Assembly: GCA_034432795.1 (NCBI GenBank)
Contig: DAOUBF010000065.1
Location: forward strand, 1 to 49,826
Origin: DAOUBF01 sp034432795
GTDB lineage: Bacteria > Chloroflexota > Anaerolineae > DSLN01
Direction of reading: 5' to 3'
Length of the DNA: 49,826 nt
Part shown: positions 9,283-17,577 of the stretch, in pieces
Layout of the letters: each line of letters starts with the position of its first letter
How positions within the stretch are numbered: position 1 is the stretch's first letter
Notes under the pieces: generated by a model
What the model was told of the DNA's origin: nothing
The model's input: only the letters and a program-made list of their open reading frames with translations
Database searches by the model: none
Translations under genes and position numbers: made by a program

Positions 9283-10262
9283 CATCCGCTCCCTGTCTGC
9301 TGTCCTCTGCGCACGTCCGCGATCACATCGCGCAGGATGTCATCCAGCCTCAGTTCCGGCTGCCAGCCCACTGCGGCGCGAATGCGGCTGATGTCGGGCA
9401 GGCGGCGGCGCGTGTCCTCGTAGCCCGCGCCGTACGCCTGCTCATAGGGCACGAGCACGATCTGGGAACGGCTGCCGCTGAGCGCTTTAATGCGTTCGGC
9501 CAGCGCCAGGATGGTCACCTCCTCCTGGCTGCCGATATTATACACCCCTCCCACTGGTGAGGGGGCGCTGGCCAGCAGGATCAGCGCCCGCACCACGTCG
9601 CGCACGTGGCAGAAGCAGCGCGTCTGTTTCCCGTCGCCGTACACGGTCATGGGTTCGCCGCGCAATGCCTGGCCCACCAGGCGGGGCACAACCATGCCGT
9701 AGCGCCCAGACTGGCGCGGGCCGACCGTGTTAAACAGCCGACAGATCACCACCGGCAGACCCATTTCCTGGGCATAGCCCAGCGCCAGAAATTCGTCCAG
9801 CGCCTTCGTCTCGGCATAGACCCAACGTCCCCGTGTCGTCGGCCCCAGCACGCGGTCGTCGTCCTCTTGGAGTGGCACGCGGCTGGCCTTGCCATAGACC
9901 TCCGAGGAGGAGGCCAAGAGCACCTTGACGCCGTACCGCGCCGCTGCCTGGAGGACCCGGTGCGTGCCCAGCACATTCGTCTCAATCACGCGCAACGGCT
10001 GACGCAGCACCAACTCCACCCCCACCGCCGCCGCCAGATGGAAGACCACGTCGCTTTGGGCCACGAGCGGCTCCAGCGCCGCCCCGTCCAGGATGGAGGC
10101 CTGGACAAAGCGGAACCCCGCCTGTCCGGTCAGGGCCGCCAGGTTCTCCAGCCGCCCGCTAGAGAGGTCGTCTATCACGGTAACGCTGCCCCCGGCGGCG
10201 ACCAGGGCCTCGGCCAGGTGGCTGCCGATGAAGCCCGCGCCGCCTGTGATCAACGCGCGCAT
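9282..10262 (-). CDS. NAD-dependent sugar-nucleotide epimerase/dehydratase (extended SDR)
   Basis: A 326-residue extended SDR. ALITGGAGFIGSHLAEAL is the NAD-binding glycine motif at the N-terminus; ASSSEVYG supplies the catalytic Ser; VYAETK is the Tyr-x-x-x-Lys pair; CRLFNTVGPRQSGRYGMVV and the C-terminal YEDTRRRLPDISRIRAAVGW fit UDP-glucose 4-epimerase or UDP-glucuronate decarboxylase relatives. It probably makes an activated sugar for surface glycans, consistent with the glycosyltransferases nearby. ATG at 10260-10262 has GAGGAA upstream. The exact nucleotide sugar cannot be stated. Confidence 0.85.
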   Translation of the reverse strand: MRALITGGAGFIGSHLAEALVAAGGSVTVIDDLSSGRLENLAALTGQAGFRFVQASILDGAALEPLVAQSDVVFHLAAAVGVELVLRQPLRVIETNVLGTHRVLQAAARYGVKVLLASSSEVYGKASRVPLQEDDDRVLGPTTRGRWVYAETKALDEFLALGYAQEMGLPVVICRLFNTVGPRQSGRYGMVVPRLVGQALRGEPMTVYGDGKQTRCFCHVRDVVRALILLASAPSPVGGVYNIGSQEEVTILALAERIKALSGSRSQIVLVPYEQAYGAGYEDTRRRLPDISRIRAAVGWQPELRLDDILRDVIADVRRGQQTGSG

Positions 10263-10290
10263 ATGGGTTCCTCGCGTTCCTATGAGTTCC

Positions 10291-12414
10291 CTACTTGATG
10301 AACCTCAGCGCAGGGTCTCCCAGGAGGTTAAACGTCCGGATAACTTCAAGGGGCGTGGTGCCATCAGGCAGGATAGTTTCCTGAGCGCGTTGCAGGGCCT
10401 CCCCCAACGTGGACACGTCGGGGGAGAAGAGCGCGGTGGTGAACGCCTGGGCCAGCGGCGCCTGCTGCGAGGTGAGCGAACGCCCGCTGGGTACGACCGC
10501 GCCCACGATGCCGCCGCCCTGCTGCCACAGGAGCGCCTCGGCCAACGATGTCGCCTGGGGGTGGTGGAAGAAGCCGTTCAGGCAGGTATAGGCCGTCAGG
10601 ATGGGCAGGCGGTCGCCGTTCTTCAGGTCGGCGGCGTTCTCCACGGTCAGCGCCTGCTCCTCGCCCCATACGTCCAGGCTACCGTGGCCGATGTAATTCA
10701 CCAGGACCAGGCCCCGATTAAATGCCTCCACCACCGCCTGGTGGAGTTGCCCGGCCTCGCCTGGCGGCGCCTGGCCGAAATACACGCGTTCGGCGGTGTA
10801 GCCGGATGGCAGGCTGTTGATCAGTTGCTCGTTCAGGCTCTCAAAGGCAGGGTCCTCGTTATCCGCGACGACCAGGGCGCGCCGCTGCCAATCGGCGGCG
10901 GGGGCCTGCTCGTAGGCGATGATCTTGCTCACCATCGTCTTGACCTGCTCCGGCGTCTGGGCGGGCAGGCGGCCAATGGCGAACAGCGGCCTGCCCTGAT
11001 CATCCTCGGCATACCAGGTATCGCTGGCCGTATCACCGGCGAACGTGGTGTACACCAGGCGGGTGGGGACAATATCTTGCTGTGGGCCGCGCAGGATGTT
11101 CTTGTAATCGTAGGAGGCGTCGCCCACGAGCAGGACAAAGCGCGGCGCGGGCTGCCAGCGGGCATGGGCATCGCGCAGGAAGTCGCGGACCGCCTGGGTG
11201 TCTTTCATGCCGTAGTTGTAGGCATCGTAAATCTCCTCCGGGCTGACCCGGCGCACGCGCAGGCCCTGACGCTCGCGCCAGTCCAGTAAGGGCTGGAGCG
11301 CCTTGGCGAAGGCATCCGGGGCGATGACCAGATAATCGGCGCCGCCGGCCTCGTCCTTTAACTTAGGCGCACGCGCCGGGGTGACCGACGCGGGGGAGCG
11401 CAGTGCCGAAACGGAGGCCACCAGGTAGCGCCGCAAGCCATTCGCCACGCTGCCGAAGGCCAGCCCATCGCCCGCCGCCCGGCCCTTCAGCCGCAGCGGG
11501 CGGTCGGGATCGGTGATGTCCAGCACGAAGGCATCTTCACTGAACCCGCTGAGATGGTAAGCGGAGGCTGCGCTGCTGAAGGCCAGGACGCCCTCCACCG
11601 CATTCAGGTGGCGCGGATAGTCAAGCTGGACCCAATTCAGGAAGACCTGGTCCACCGGCGCGCCGGTATCGCCGACGGCCTCCAGGCTGAGCGTATTCTC
11701 GCCGTCACGCAACACGCCAGAGGGCACGGTCGCCGTGATCAGCCGCGTGGTGATGCCATCCCAGTGCTCATCGGCCAGGACATGCCCATTCAGGTGAATA
11801 CGCAGGTGGTGGTCCGGATTGACGGTGGCATTTGTGCCCGACCAGAGGGCGACGACAAGCCTGCCCTCGCCGGCGGCCAGGTGGGGCAGGCTCAGCGTGC
11901 GCGTGAGCGTGGCGGGGGCATACAGCGCTTCCCACAGCCAGTGGTCCTCGCCCGGTGCGGGCAAGGCGTGGTACAGGCGGTCCTCTTCCAGCCGCAGCCG
12001 CGTCAGCCCATCCGAGGCGGGGGCGCCAGGCGGCGGCGCGTCCCGCTCCTCCATGCGCACACCGCCCCCTTCTGCCCTAAGCCAATACACATTGGCCGCG
12101 CTGTAGATGCCCCGGTTGGCCTGGCCATAGAAAATCAGCGTGGGCGCATTGTCCTCGCCAGCCAGGAGGAAGGGGACCTCACGACCGCGCAGCGTCAAGC
12201 GCAACGCCGATGGCTCGGTCCCGCCCAGGGCAATTCGGACGGCATACAGCCCGTCCTCGGTTACCGCGATCTTGATCGGGTCGCTGCCGACAGGGATGGC
12301 TGCCCCAGACGGGCGCCCGTCATTCAGTCCCTCGCGGGCGCGGGCGGCGATGAGCGCCCCCAGCGCAGCCAGCGCGATGACCAGGGGCAGGACGAGCAGG
12401 AGGCGGCGCTTCAC
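10291..12414 (-). CDS. Gingipain-type C25 cysteine peptidase, short form
   Basis: A 707-residue secreted Peptidase_C25 protein. A basic start (VKRRLLLVLPLVIALAALG) forms a signal anchor. The peptidase region lies in the C-terminal half: YLVIAPDAF, then a caspase-like fold with the catalytic His in VNYIGHGS (about residue 577) and Cys in AYTCLNG (about 611). The His-Cys gap of 34 is close to that in gingipains. I chose GTG at 12412-12414 because it overlaps the upstream TGA (GTGA); a TTG nine codons earlier is possible. It follows the FN3-like protein in the operon and sits 28 bases before the epimerase. Specificity is unknown. Confidence 0.85.
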   Translation of the reverse strand: MKRRLLLVLPLVIALAALGALIAARAREGLNDGRPSGAAIPVGSDPIKIAVTEDGLYAVRIALGGTEPSALRLTLRGREVPFLLAGEDNAPTLIFYGQANRGIYSAANVYWLRAEGGGVRMEERDAPPPGAPASDGLTRLRLEEDRLYHALPAPGEDHWLWEALYAPATLTRTLSLPHLAAGEGRLVVALWSGTNATVNPDHHLRIHLNGHVLADEHWDGITTRLITATVPSGVLRDGENTLSLEAVGDTGAPVDQVFLNWVQLDYPRHLNAVEGVLAFSSAASAYHLSGFSEDAFVLDITDPDRPLRLKGRAAGDGLAFGSVANGLRRYLVASVSALRSPASVTPARAPKLKDEAGGADYLVIAPDAFAKALQPLLDWRERQGLRVRRVSPEEIYDAYNYGMKDTQAVRDFLRDAHARWQPAPRFVLLVGDASYDYKNILRGPQQDIVPTRLVYTTFAGDTASDTWYAEDDQGRPLFAIGRLPAQTPEQVKTMVSKIIAYEQAPAADWQRRALVVADNEDPAFESLNEQLINSLPSGYTAERVYFGQAPPGEAGQLHQAVVEAFNRGLVLVNYIGHGSLDVWGEEQALTVENAADLKNGDRLPILTAYTCLNGFFHHPQATSLAEALLWQQGGGIVGAVVPSGRSLTSQQAPLAQAFTTALFSPDVSTLGEALQRAQETILPDGTTPLEVIRTFNLLGDPALRFIK

Positions 12415-13607
12415 TCCAACGGTGATCCAGGGCGGCGCCAATCGCGTTCCTCCCAGGTAGGTGTCTCTGGCTCAGAGGATGGTGGTTCAGGCGGGGGCGG
12501 TGGCCCGATCAGGCCGGCTGGCCCGGCAGGCGGTGTGCCGGGCGGTGTCGCTGGCCGGGACCACCGCCAGAAGAGATAGCCCAACGTACCCAGCCCCACC
12601 AGCCCTATCAGGGAGACGCCGATCAGGATAAGGCCCAGGCGCCGGTCGCCTGTCTCTTCCGGCCCGACTGTCTGAGTCCCCGGCTGCTGGCCACCTTGCG
12701 CCCTGGCGATGGCCAGGGCTGTCGCGGTCGCCCGCGCACTGGGGGAGAGGGTGCCGCGCTGCGCCCCGATGAGGGGCGTGGGCGAGCCGAAGGGCAGAAC
12801 GCGGGTCACCAGAATGGGCGTCACCGTCGCCGGTCTGGGACCTGAGGGGCTGGCGGTGGGCAGCAGGCTGCCCAACGGCGTGGGCGAGGCGCCGATGATC
12901 AGCCCCGCTGTAGGCGATGGGACCGGTGAGGTGACCAGCGGCGGCGGGGTGGCCAGCGGCGAGGTAAAGGTGGGCGGCACGAACGGGGTTGCTGTGGCCG
13001 GAGGGACCGCAGTAGGAGATGCCGTCGCACCGGGCAATGTGGCCGTCGGCGGCAGAGGCGGCGTCGCTGTCTCTGTGGGCGCGGGCGTATCCGTCAGCCC
13101 CGGCGTAGGCGTGACGGGGGGCGGCGGGGGTGGGCCGGGCGTGCGCGTCGGCGGCACAGGGCCGCCGGGCACCAGCGGGTTGTTCGCATTCCCGCGAAGT
13201 TCATTCCCGCCGGGCTGGGTATCCAGCCATTCCAGCCAATACCAGTAAGGGGTGCCATTCACGACGGTCGTATCGGTGAACCAGTAGGTCGCACCCTGGG
13301 CACCCCCGCTGGCCGGGGGAATCACCCCCTGATTGTTGAGCCTGACCCCCGGCGTCTCACCGGGCCGCGGGGTGGCCGCGTCTTGCCTGCGCCAGACGTT
13401 GAACCCGGCCAGCGTCAGCTCATTCCCGGTGGCCCACTCCAGGTTAACGACGTTCTCACCGGTTGTGCCCCGAAAGTACAGCAGGCTGACCGAGGCAGTG
13501 GCCAGGCGCACCAGGCCCAGGGCCGCGCCCCAGATCAGCAGCGTGATCAGCCAGCGCAGCCACCGTCGGCCTTTCACCGCATGGTGTTGGACATCCTCAG
13601 AGCGCAT
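12411..13607 (-). CDS. FN3-like, Thr/Pro-rich protein anchored by a C-terminal membrane helix
   Basis: A 398-residue protein with a basic N-terminus and signal segment (about 13-38), an FN3-like domain (about 40-135, with VNLEWATGNELTLAGFNVWRR), a 150-residue Pro/Thr/Ala spacer, one membrane helix (about 325-348) and a Pro-rich cytoplasmic tail. No enzyme motif is visible. The FN3-like core resembles that of the lipoprotein at 22049-22408. It lies between the S26B peptidase and a C25 peptidase with near-zero gaps. It is a plausible surface anchor or substrate of the operon's peptidases; function is not known. Confidence 0.7.
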   Translation of the reverse strand: MRSEDVQHHAVKGRRWLRWLITLLIWGAALGLVRLATASVSLLYFRGTTGENVVNLEWATGNELTLAGFNVWRRQDAATPRPGETPGVRLNNQGVIPPASGGAQGATYWFTDTTVVNGTPYWYWLEWLDTQPGGNELRGNANNPLVPGGPVPPTRTPGPPPPPPVTPTPGLTDTPAPTETATPPLPPTATLPGATASPTAVPPATATPFVPPTFTSPLATPPPLVTSPVPSPTAGLIIGASPTPLGSLLPTASPSGPRPATVTPILVTRVLPFGSPTPLIGAQRGTLSPSARATATALAIARAQGGQQPGTQTVGPEETGDRRLGLILIGVSLIGLVGLGTLGYLFWRWSRPATPPGTPPAGPAGLIGPPPPPEPPSSEPETPTWEERDWRRPGSPLE

Positions 13608-13610
13608 GCG

Positions 13611-14483
13611 CTATGACCTCAACTTCAGTCCCCGTGAAATGAAATACATCAGCGCCTGGAAGGGGGCGCGCACAACCCGCCCCAGCCGGGGCACCCGCCG
13701 GCCGGGCAGGCGATATGCTGCGTTGCGCAACAGCGTGTAAGTGGCCGCCTCCAGCCGGGCCAGGACGCCCTGCGCCAGCGCCATAGCGCGCCCCCGCCCC
13801 CGCCTGAGGTCCAGCGTCTGCCCGGCGCGCACCACGGCCACCACCCGCCCCACAATGGCCTCCGCTGGCCAGGCCGGGTCGGGCGTGCTGCTGCGGTCGC
13901 CCCGCGTCACCAGCCAGAATCCATCGCCTTCGCGACGGAGGGCCACCAGCCGATGCACGACGAAGAGGGCCGCCCCCGGCGCCGCGGCGACGACCAGATC
14001 GCCCGGCCGTAACGTCTCAGGGGGCGCGGCAGCCACCATGACCTCATCGCCCGGTATAAGCAGCGGGGCCATGCTGTCGCTGGTGACGCGGAAGCGCAGG
14101 GGCGTCCCCAGGGCCACCTGCTCGCGCACCCACCCGATGACATTCCCGGCAGGTGGCCCCCCACCCCCGCTCTCCCCCGCAGAGGGGGGAGGGGGTGAGT
14201 TCCCTCCCCCTTGAGGGGGGAGGGTCAGGGAGGGGGTGATATGGCCCTCCCCCCCTTTGCCCCCTCTCCTGAAGCTTCGGGAGAGGGGGTTGGGGGGTGA
14301 GGGGGTGAGTTCCCTCCCCCTTGAGGGGGGAGGGTCAGGGAGGGGGTGATATGGCCCTCCCCCACCAGTACCGGTGCTCACAGCCCGGTTGGGGCCAGCC
14401 GCTGCCTCGCCCCCGCAATCCGCCCGGTTGGGAGGGGGTGAGGCCCTCGTTTGGGGTGATTCCCTCTCGTCCTTCACAGCCAT
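13611..14483 (-). CDS. S26B-type (SipW/Sec11-like) signal peptidase homologue with repeat-built N-terminus
   Basis: A 290-residue protein. FRVTSDSMAPLLIPGDEVMV carries the catalytic Ser (about Ser136), VVHRLVAL the His (about His177) that replaces Lys in the S26B branch, and VTRGDRSSTPDP plus IVGRVVAVV the two later conserved boxes. The first about 110 residues are low complexity and are encoded largely by a duplicated GC-rich repeat. The core alone would be about 170 residues, and an internal GTG start near 14135 is possible. No clear membrane helix is seen, which is odd for a signal peptidase. ATG at 14481-14483 follows the C25 stop by one base. It may process the neighbouring exported proteins or a peptide precursor. 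Confidence 0.75.
   Translation of the reverse strand: MAVKDERESPQTRASPPPNRADCGGEAAAGPNRAVSTGTGGGGPYHPLPDPPPSRGRELTPSPPNPLSRSFRRGGKGGEGHITPSLTLPPQGGGNSPPPPSAGESGGGGPPAGNVIGWVREQVALGTPLRFRVTSDSMAPLLIPGDEVMVAAAPPETLRPGDLVVAAAPGAALFVVHRLVALRREGDGFWLVTRGDRSSTPDPAWPAEAIVGRVVAVVRAGQTLDLRRGRGRAMALAQGVLARLEAATYTLLRNAAYRLPGRRVPRLGRVVRAPFQALMYFISRGLKLRS
14190..14363. repeat. 64-bp direct repeat, two copies 110 bp apart, inside a CDS
   Basis: Bases 14190-14253 recur identically at 14300-14363. Each copy contains a palindromic core of C-runs and G-runs around TTGA. The spacing of 110 bases keeps neither copy in the same reading frame, yet no stop codon arises in the host frame. The repeat belongs to the dispersed GC-rich family seen across the window. 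Confidence 0.9.
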
Positions 14484-14484
14484 C

Positions 14485-17400
14485 TCAAGGCCCAAACTCA
14501 ATCTGCACCTGCGTGGCCGGGTCGCCCATGACCATATAGGTGTCAATCAGGTCAAAGGCATACACCAGCCTGGCCTTGCCCGCGTCGGCCAGGAGGCCCA
14601 CTTCGCGTATCTCCAGAGGGGTAGGGTCGAACAAAGTGTCGTAGAAGCCTTCGTTCAAGTAGTGGTGGGCCGTGTTCACCTGAAGGCCGGTGGGCGTATA
14701 GGCGGCCACCGAACCCCCACCCGGCCTGCGGATCATGGTCTCATCTAACGACTGCCCATTGGCCTGCGGCTGGACGAAGTTGCCCACCAGGCAGGTCATG
14801 GGCAGCATCACCGGCAGACGGTCGCCATTAGCGAAGGCGTTCACGACATTGAGGTTGAGAAGCTGCTCATTCGCCCAGTATTGTATCCCGCCATGGCCGT
14901 AATAGTTGACGAAGATGCGCCCGGCGTTGACCTCCGTGGTGATGGCAGTCCTGACCTCTTCCGGCGTGGTGTACTGCGGCGGGTTCGGGTAGCACTCGTT
15001 CGGGTCGTAGTAGATGCGATCCACAGGCTGTCCCGGCTGCCAATTGAGGACGTGATCGGCGATGATCTGATCGCTGGAGGTGTAGAAGTTGCCCGCCGGG
15101 TCCTGGTTGCAGTAAGGAGGAGGCACCCCCGCTCCCAGGCCGTTGTCGCTCACAAACGCCATCTGATGCCGCCAGGCGCCGCCGGGCGTCGTCGTCTCAT
15201 AGGCGACGATCTTGTTGACCAGCGTGGTCAACTCCGTCGTGTTATTGACCGGCAACCGGCCAATGGACATGAAAGGCAGCGTTGAGGAAATGTAGCTGGG
15301 CGGGTTGCTGACGTAGCGGTTATCCGCCGGCGACTCCCCCTGCCAGGAGTCCACATTGACCAGGTAGGGCGGCATCAGGTTGGGCGCGTTCGTGCCCAGG
15401 TAATTCTTGAAGTCGTAGTGCCCGTCGCCCACGAGCAGAGCGTATGTAGGGGCGTTCCAATTCTGATAGGCGTACCAGAAGAAGTCATGGATGCCCTGGG
15501 GGTCAATCTCCCCGTCGCTGAATTCGTCGTACACATCCTCCAGGGTGACGACCCGCACCGTCAGGCCCTGGGACTGGCGGAGGTTCACCAGGGGGGTCAG
15601 TGCGCCGGTGTTTAACGCGGCAGGCGCGAGGATGATATAGTCCACATCCGCCGGCGCATGGAGATTGGAGGGGGTGTCAGGGCTGAGCCCCGGTGTCAGA
15701 TACTGCGTTACGGATTGAACCGTATAGGTGACCGGGCTGCTGGCCGTCGTCTGGAACTCAAAAGACCTGCTCCCGCCCTGGCCACCGCCCACGATCAGCG
15801 GCAGGTAAAGCCGGTAATTGCCGGACCCCTGGCCGGACAGGCTGATCAGCTTGGGTTGGGCCGGGTTGGTCACATCAAAGGCGGTGATCGGGCCGCTGTT
15901 GAAGCCGCTGATCTGATAGCGCCAGGTCCCTCCCGGCGAGCCAAACGTCAGGCGGTCGTTCACCGCCACAAACGAGCGCCTGTAGGTGATCTCAAACCAA
16001 TCGGTGACAACGGTATAGACAGGGCTGGCCGACAGGGCCTGAAGCCGGATGGTGTTCGGCCCATCCACCAGCCAGGCCGGGTCCAGCGCTACCTGGCGCA
16101 GCAGCCACTGGTTCCCCCCGTTGCCTCCCCACGACCATTCCCAGCCCGATTGCGTCTGGTTGTTGACGTAGAGCCGCACTCTGGCGTAGTAAGTGGACTG
16201 CCCGGCCCATAAGGAGAGGGTCAACACCGGCGTGTAACCAGAGGTCACCGGCTGGCTCAGTGTGGCCGTGTATGTCCGTGTGTCAGGGATCCCCCCATAG
16301 TTGTAGCCGAACGTATTCCAGAACCAGTGATCGTGTGTGGAGTAGGGCGGGGCATTCCCCAGGGCCGGCGGGATGTAGCTATAATAGGCGCGGTTCTCTT
16401 CCAGGCGAAGGGTGGTGGTGTAATTGGGCATCGCCGCCGCGCTGCCGGGCGTGCCATCTATCGTCTGCATACGCTGGCCGTTCGCGCCGCCCCAGGCCAG
16501 CCAATAGATATTCGTGTCGGTATAGCGCGTGGTGGCCTTGCGGCCATAGAAGGTCAGCTTCTCGCCCGGCTCAAAGGTTGTATCGCCGTCCCCCTCCTCC
16601 AGGAGGGCGACCTCGCTCCCGGCGTCGCACAGTTTAAAGGTGCGCGGGTTGATGATGGTCACCGGCACGCCGGCGGCCTGGAGCGCCTCATAGGTCAGTT
16701 GGTGGATGCCGTCCTGGCTCACGCTGATCTTATACAGGGTCGCGCCGCTAAAGCCCGGCGTCTGCGTGCAGGAGGGCAGCGCCGGCGTCGTCGGCCCTTC
16801 GGCCCGCGTGCGCCAGGCCCGGGCCGAGGCGTAGTTGAGCAGTGTGGCCTGGAGCAGCCGCTCGTATGCCGCGCTCTCCGGGCGTGGCTCTAACGCCGGG
16901 CGACCCTGGGGATACGTGAAGCTAAGCTGAATGACGAAGCGTGAGTAAGCGCGCGCCCGACCCTGCGCCGGGTTGTATTGCACCGGCTGCACCGTCACCT
17001 GCACGATGCGCTGATCGCGCAGCCAGGCAGGCGCGCCCAGGCGCACGGGCACCTCCGGGAGGAAGGCATCGCGGGCATAGACAGCGGCGTCGGGGACAAC
17101 CTCGGTGGTGTAGTCCGGCAGGCCGCCGGTGAAGGACGGCTGGAAGTGGATGGTCTCCACAGGCTGGACGCGCCCCAGGCTGCGTTCCACGCTCTCGGCC
17201 TCCAGCACCTTCAGCGTGATGTCCGCGCCGGGGGGCACGCCCAGGGTCCAGCCCCGCGCAGGCAGCGCCGGTGCTCCTGGCTCGCCCGCCAGGCCGTAGC
17301 CGGGGATGGACAATGCCTGATAGGTCTCGCCGCCAAGCGTCACCGGCCGGGCGGTGAGCGGCGGCACGGTCACCTCAAAGATCACAGCCTCGTCGTCTGA

Positions 17401-17547
17401 GCGCAGCAGGCGTGCCCCGTCCTGCTCCGTGATGGAGGGGGCTGAGACCTGCGCTTGCAGGCCACCCCCGCCGGGCAGCAGCGCCAGCAGCCCCAGAACG
17501 CTGAAAAGCCGGATCAGTATGGCGGAATGTCGCATCTGTTTCCCCAT
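14485..17547 (-). CDS. Gingipain-type C25 cysteine peptidase, long form
   Basis: A 1020-residue secreted protein. Residues 1-33 form a signal peptide ending near LQAQ. A propeptide-like region follows (about 50-230), then beta-rich domains, then the C25 peptidase from about 640. Catalytic His is in VNYYGHGG (about 885) and Cys in PMTCLVG (about 919), the same spacing as in the short form at 10291-12414. The family cleaves exported proteins; in Bacteroidota a relative (PorU) removes C-terminal sorting domains. Here it heads an operon with an S26B peptidase, an FN3-like anchor and a second C25. ATG at 17545-17547 has GGAG upstream. Confidence 0.87.
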   Translation of the reverse strand: MGKQMRHSAILIRLFSVLGLLALLPGGGGLQAQVSAPSITEQDGARLLRSDDEAVIFEVTVPPLTARPVTLGGETYQALSIPGYGLAGEPGAPALPARGWTLGVPPGADITLKVLEAESVERSLGRVQPVETIHFQPSFTGGLPDYTTEVVPDAAVYARDAFLPEVPVRLGAPAWLRDQRIVQVTVQPVQYNPAQGRARAYSRFVIQLSFTYPQGRPALEPRPESAAYERLLQATLLNYASARAWRTRAEGPTTPALPSCTQTPGFSGATLYKISVSQDGIHQLTYEALQAAGVPVTIINPRTFKLCDAGSEVALLEEGDGDTTFEPGEKLTFYGRKATTRYTDTNIYWLAWGGANGQRMQTIDGTPGSAAAMPNYTTTLRLEENRAYYSYIPPALGNAPPYSTHDHWFWNTFGYNYGGIPDTRTYTATLSQPVTSGYTPVLTLSLWAGQSTYYARVRLYVNNQTQSGWEWSWGGNGGNQWLLRQVALDPAWLVDGPNTIRLQALSASPVYTVVTDWFEITYRRSFVAVNDRLTFGSPGGTWRYQISGFNSGPITAFDVTNPAQPKLISLSGQGSGNYRLYLPLIVGGGQGGSRSFEFQTTASSPVTYTVQSVTQYLTPGLSPDTPSNLHAPADVDYIILAPAALNTGALTPLVNLRQSQGLTVRVVTLEDVYDEFSDGEIDPQGIHDFFWYAYQNWNAPTYALLVGDGHYDFKNYLGTNAPNLMPPYLVNVDSWQGESPADNRYVSNPPSYISSTLPFMSIGRLPVNNTTELTTLVNKIVAYETTTPGGAWRHQMAFVSDNGLGAGVPPPYCNQDPAGNFYTSSDQIIADHVLNWQPGQPVDRIYYDPNECYPNPPQYTTPEEVRTAITTEVNAGRIFVNYYGHGGIQYWANEQLLNLNVVNAFANGDRLPVMLPMTCLVGNFVQPQANGQSLDETMIRRPGGGSVAAYTPTGLQVNTAHHYLNEGFYDTLFDPTPLEIREVGLLADAGKARLVYAFDLIDTYMVMGDPATQVQIEFGP

Positions 17548-17577
17548 AGCTCCGTAGCGGAGGGGGGAAGGCGGAAG

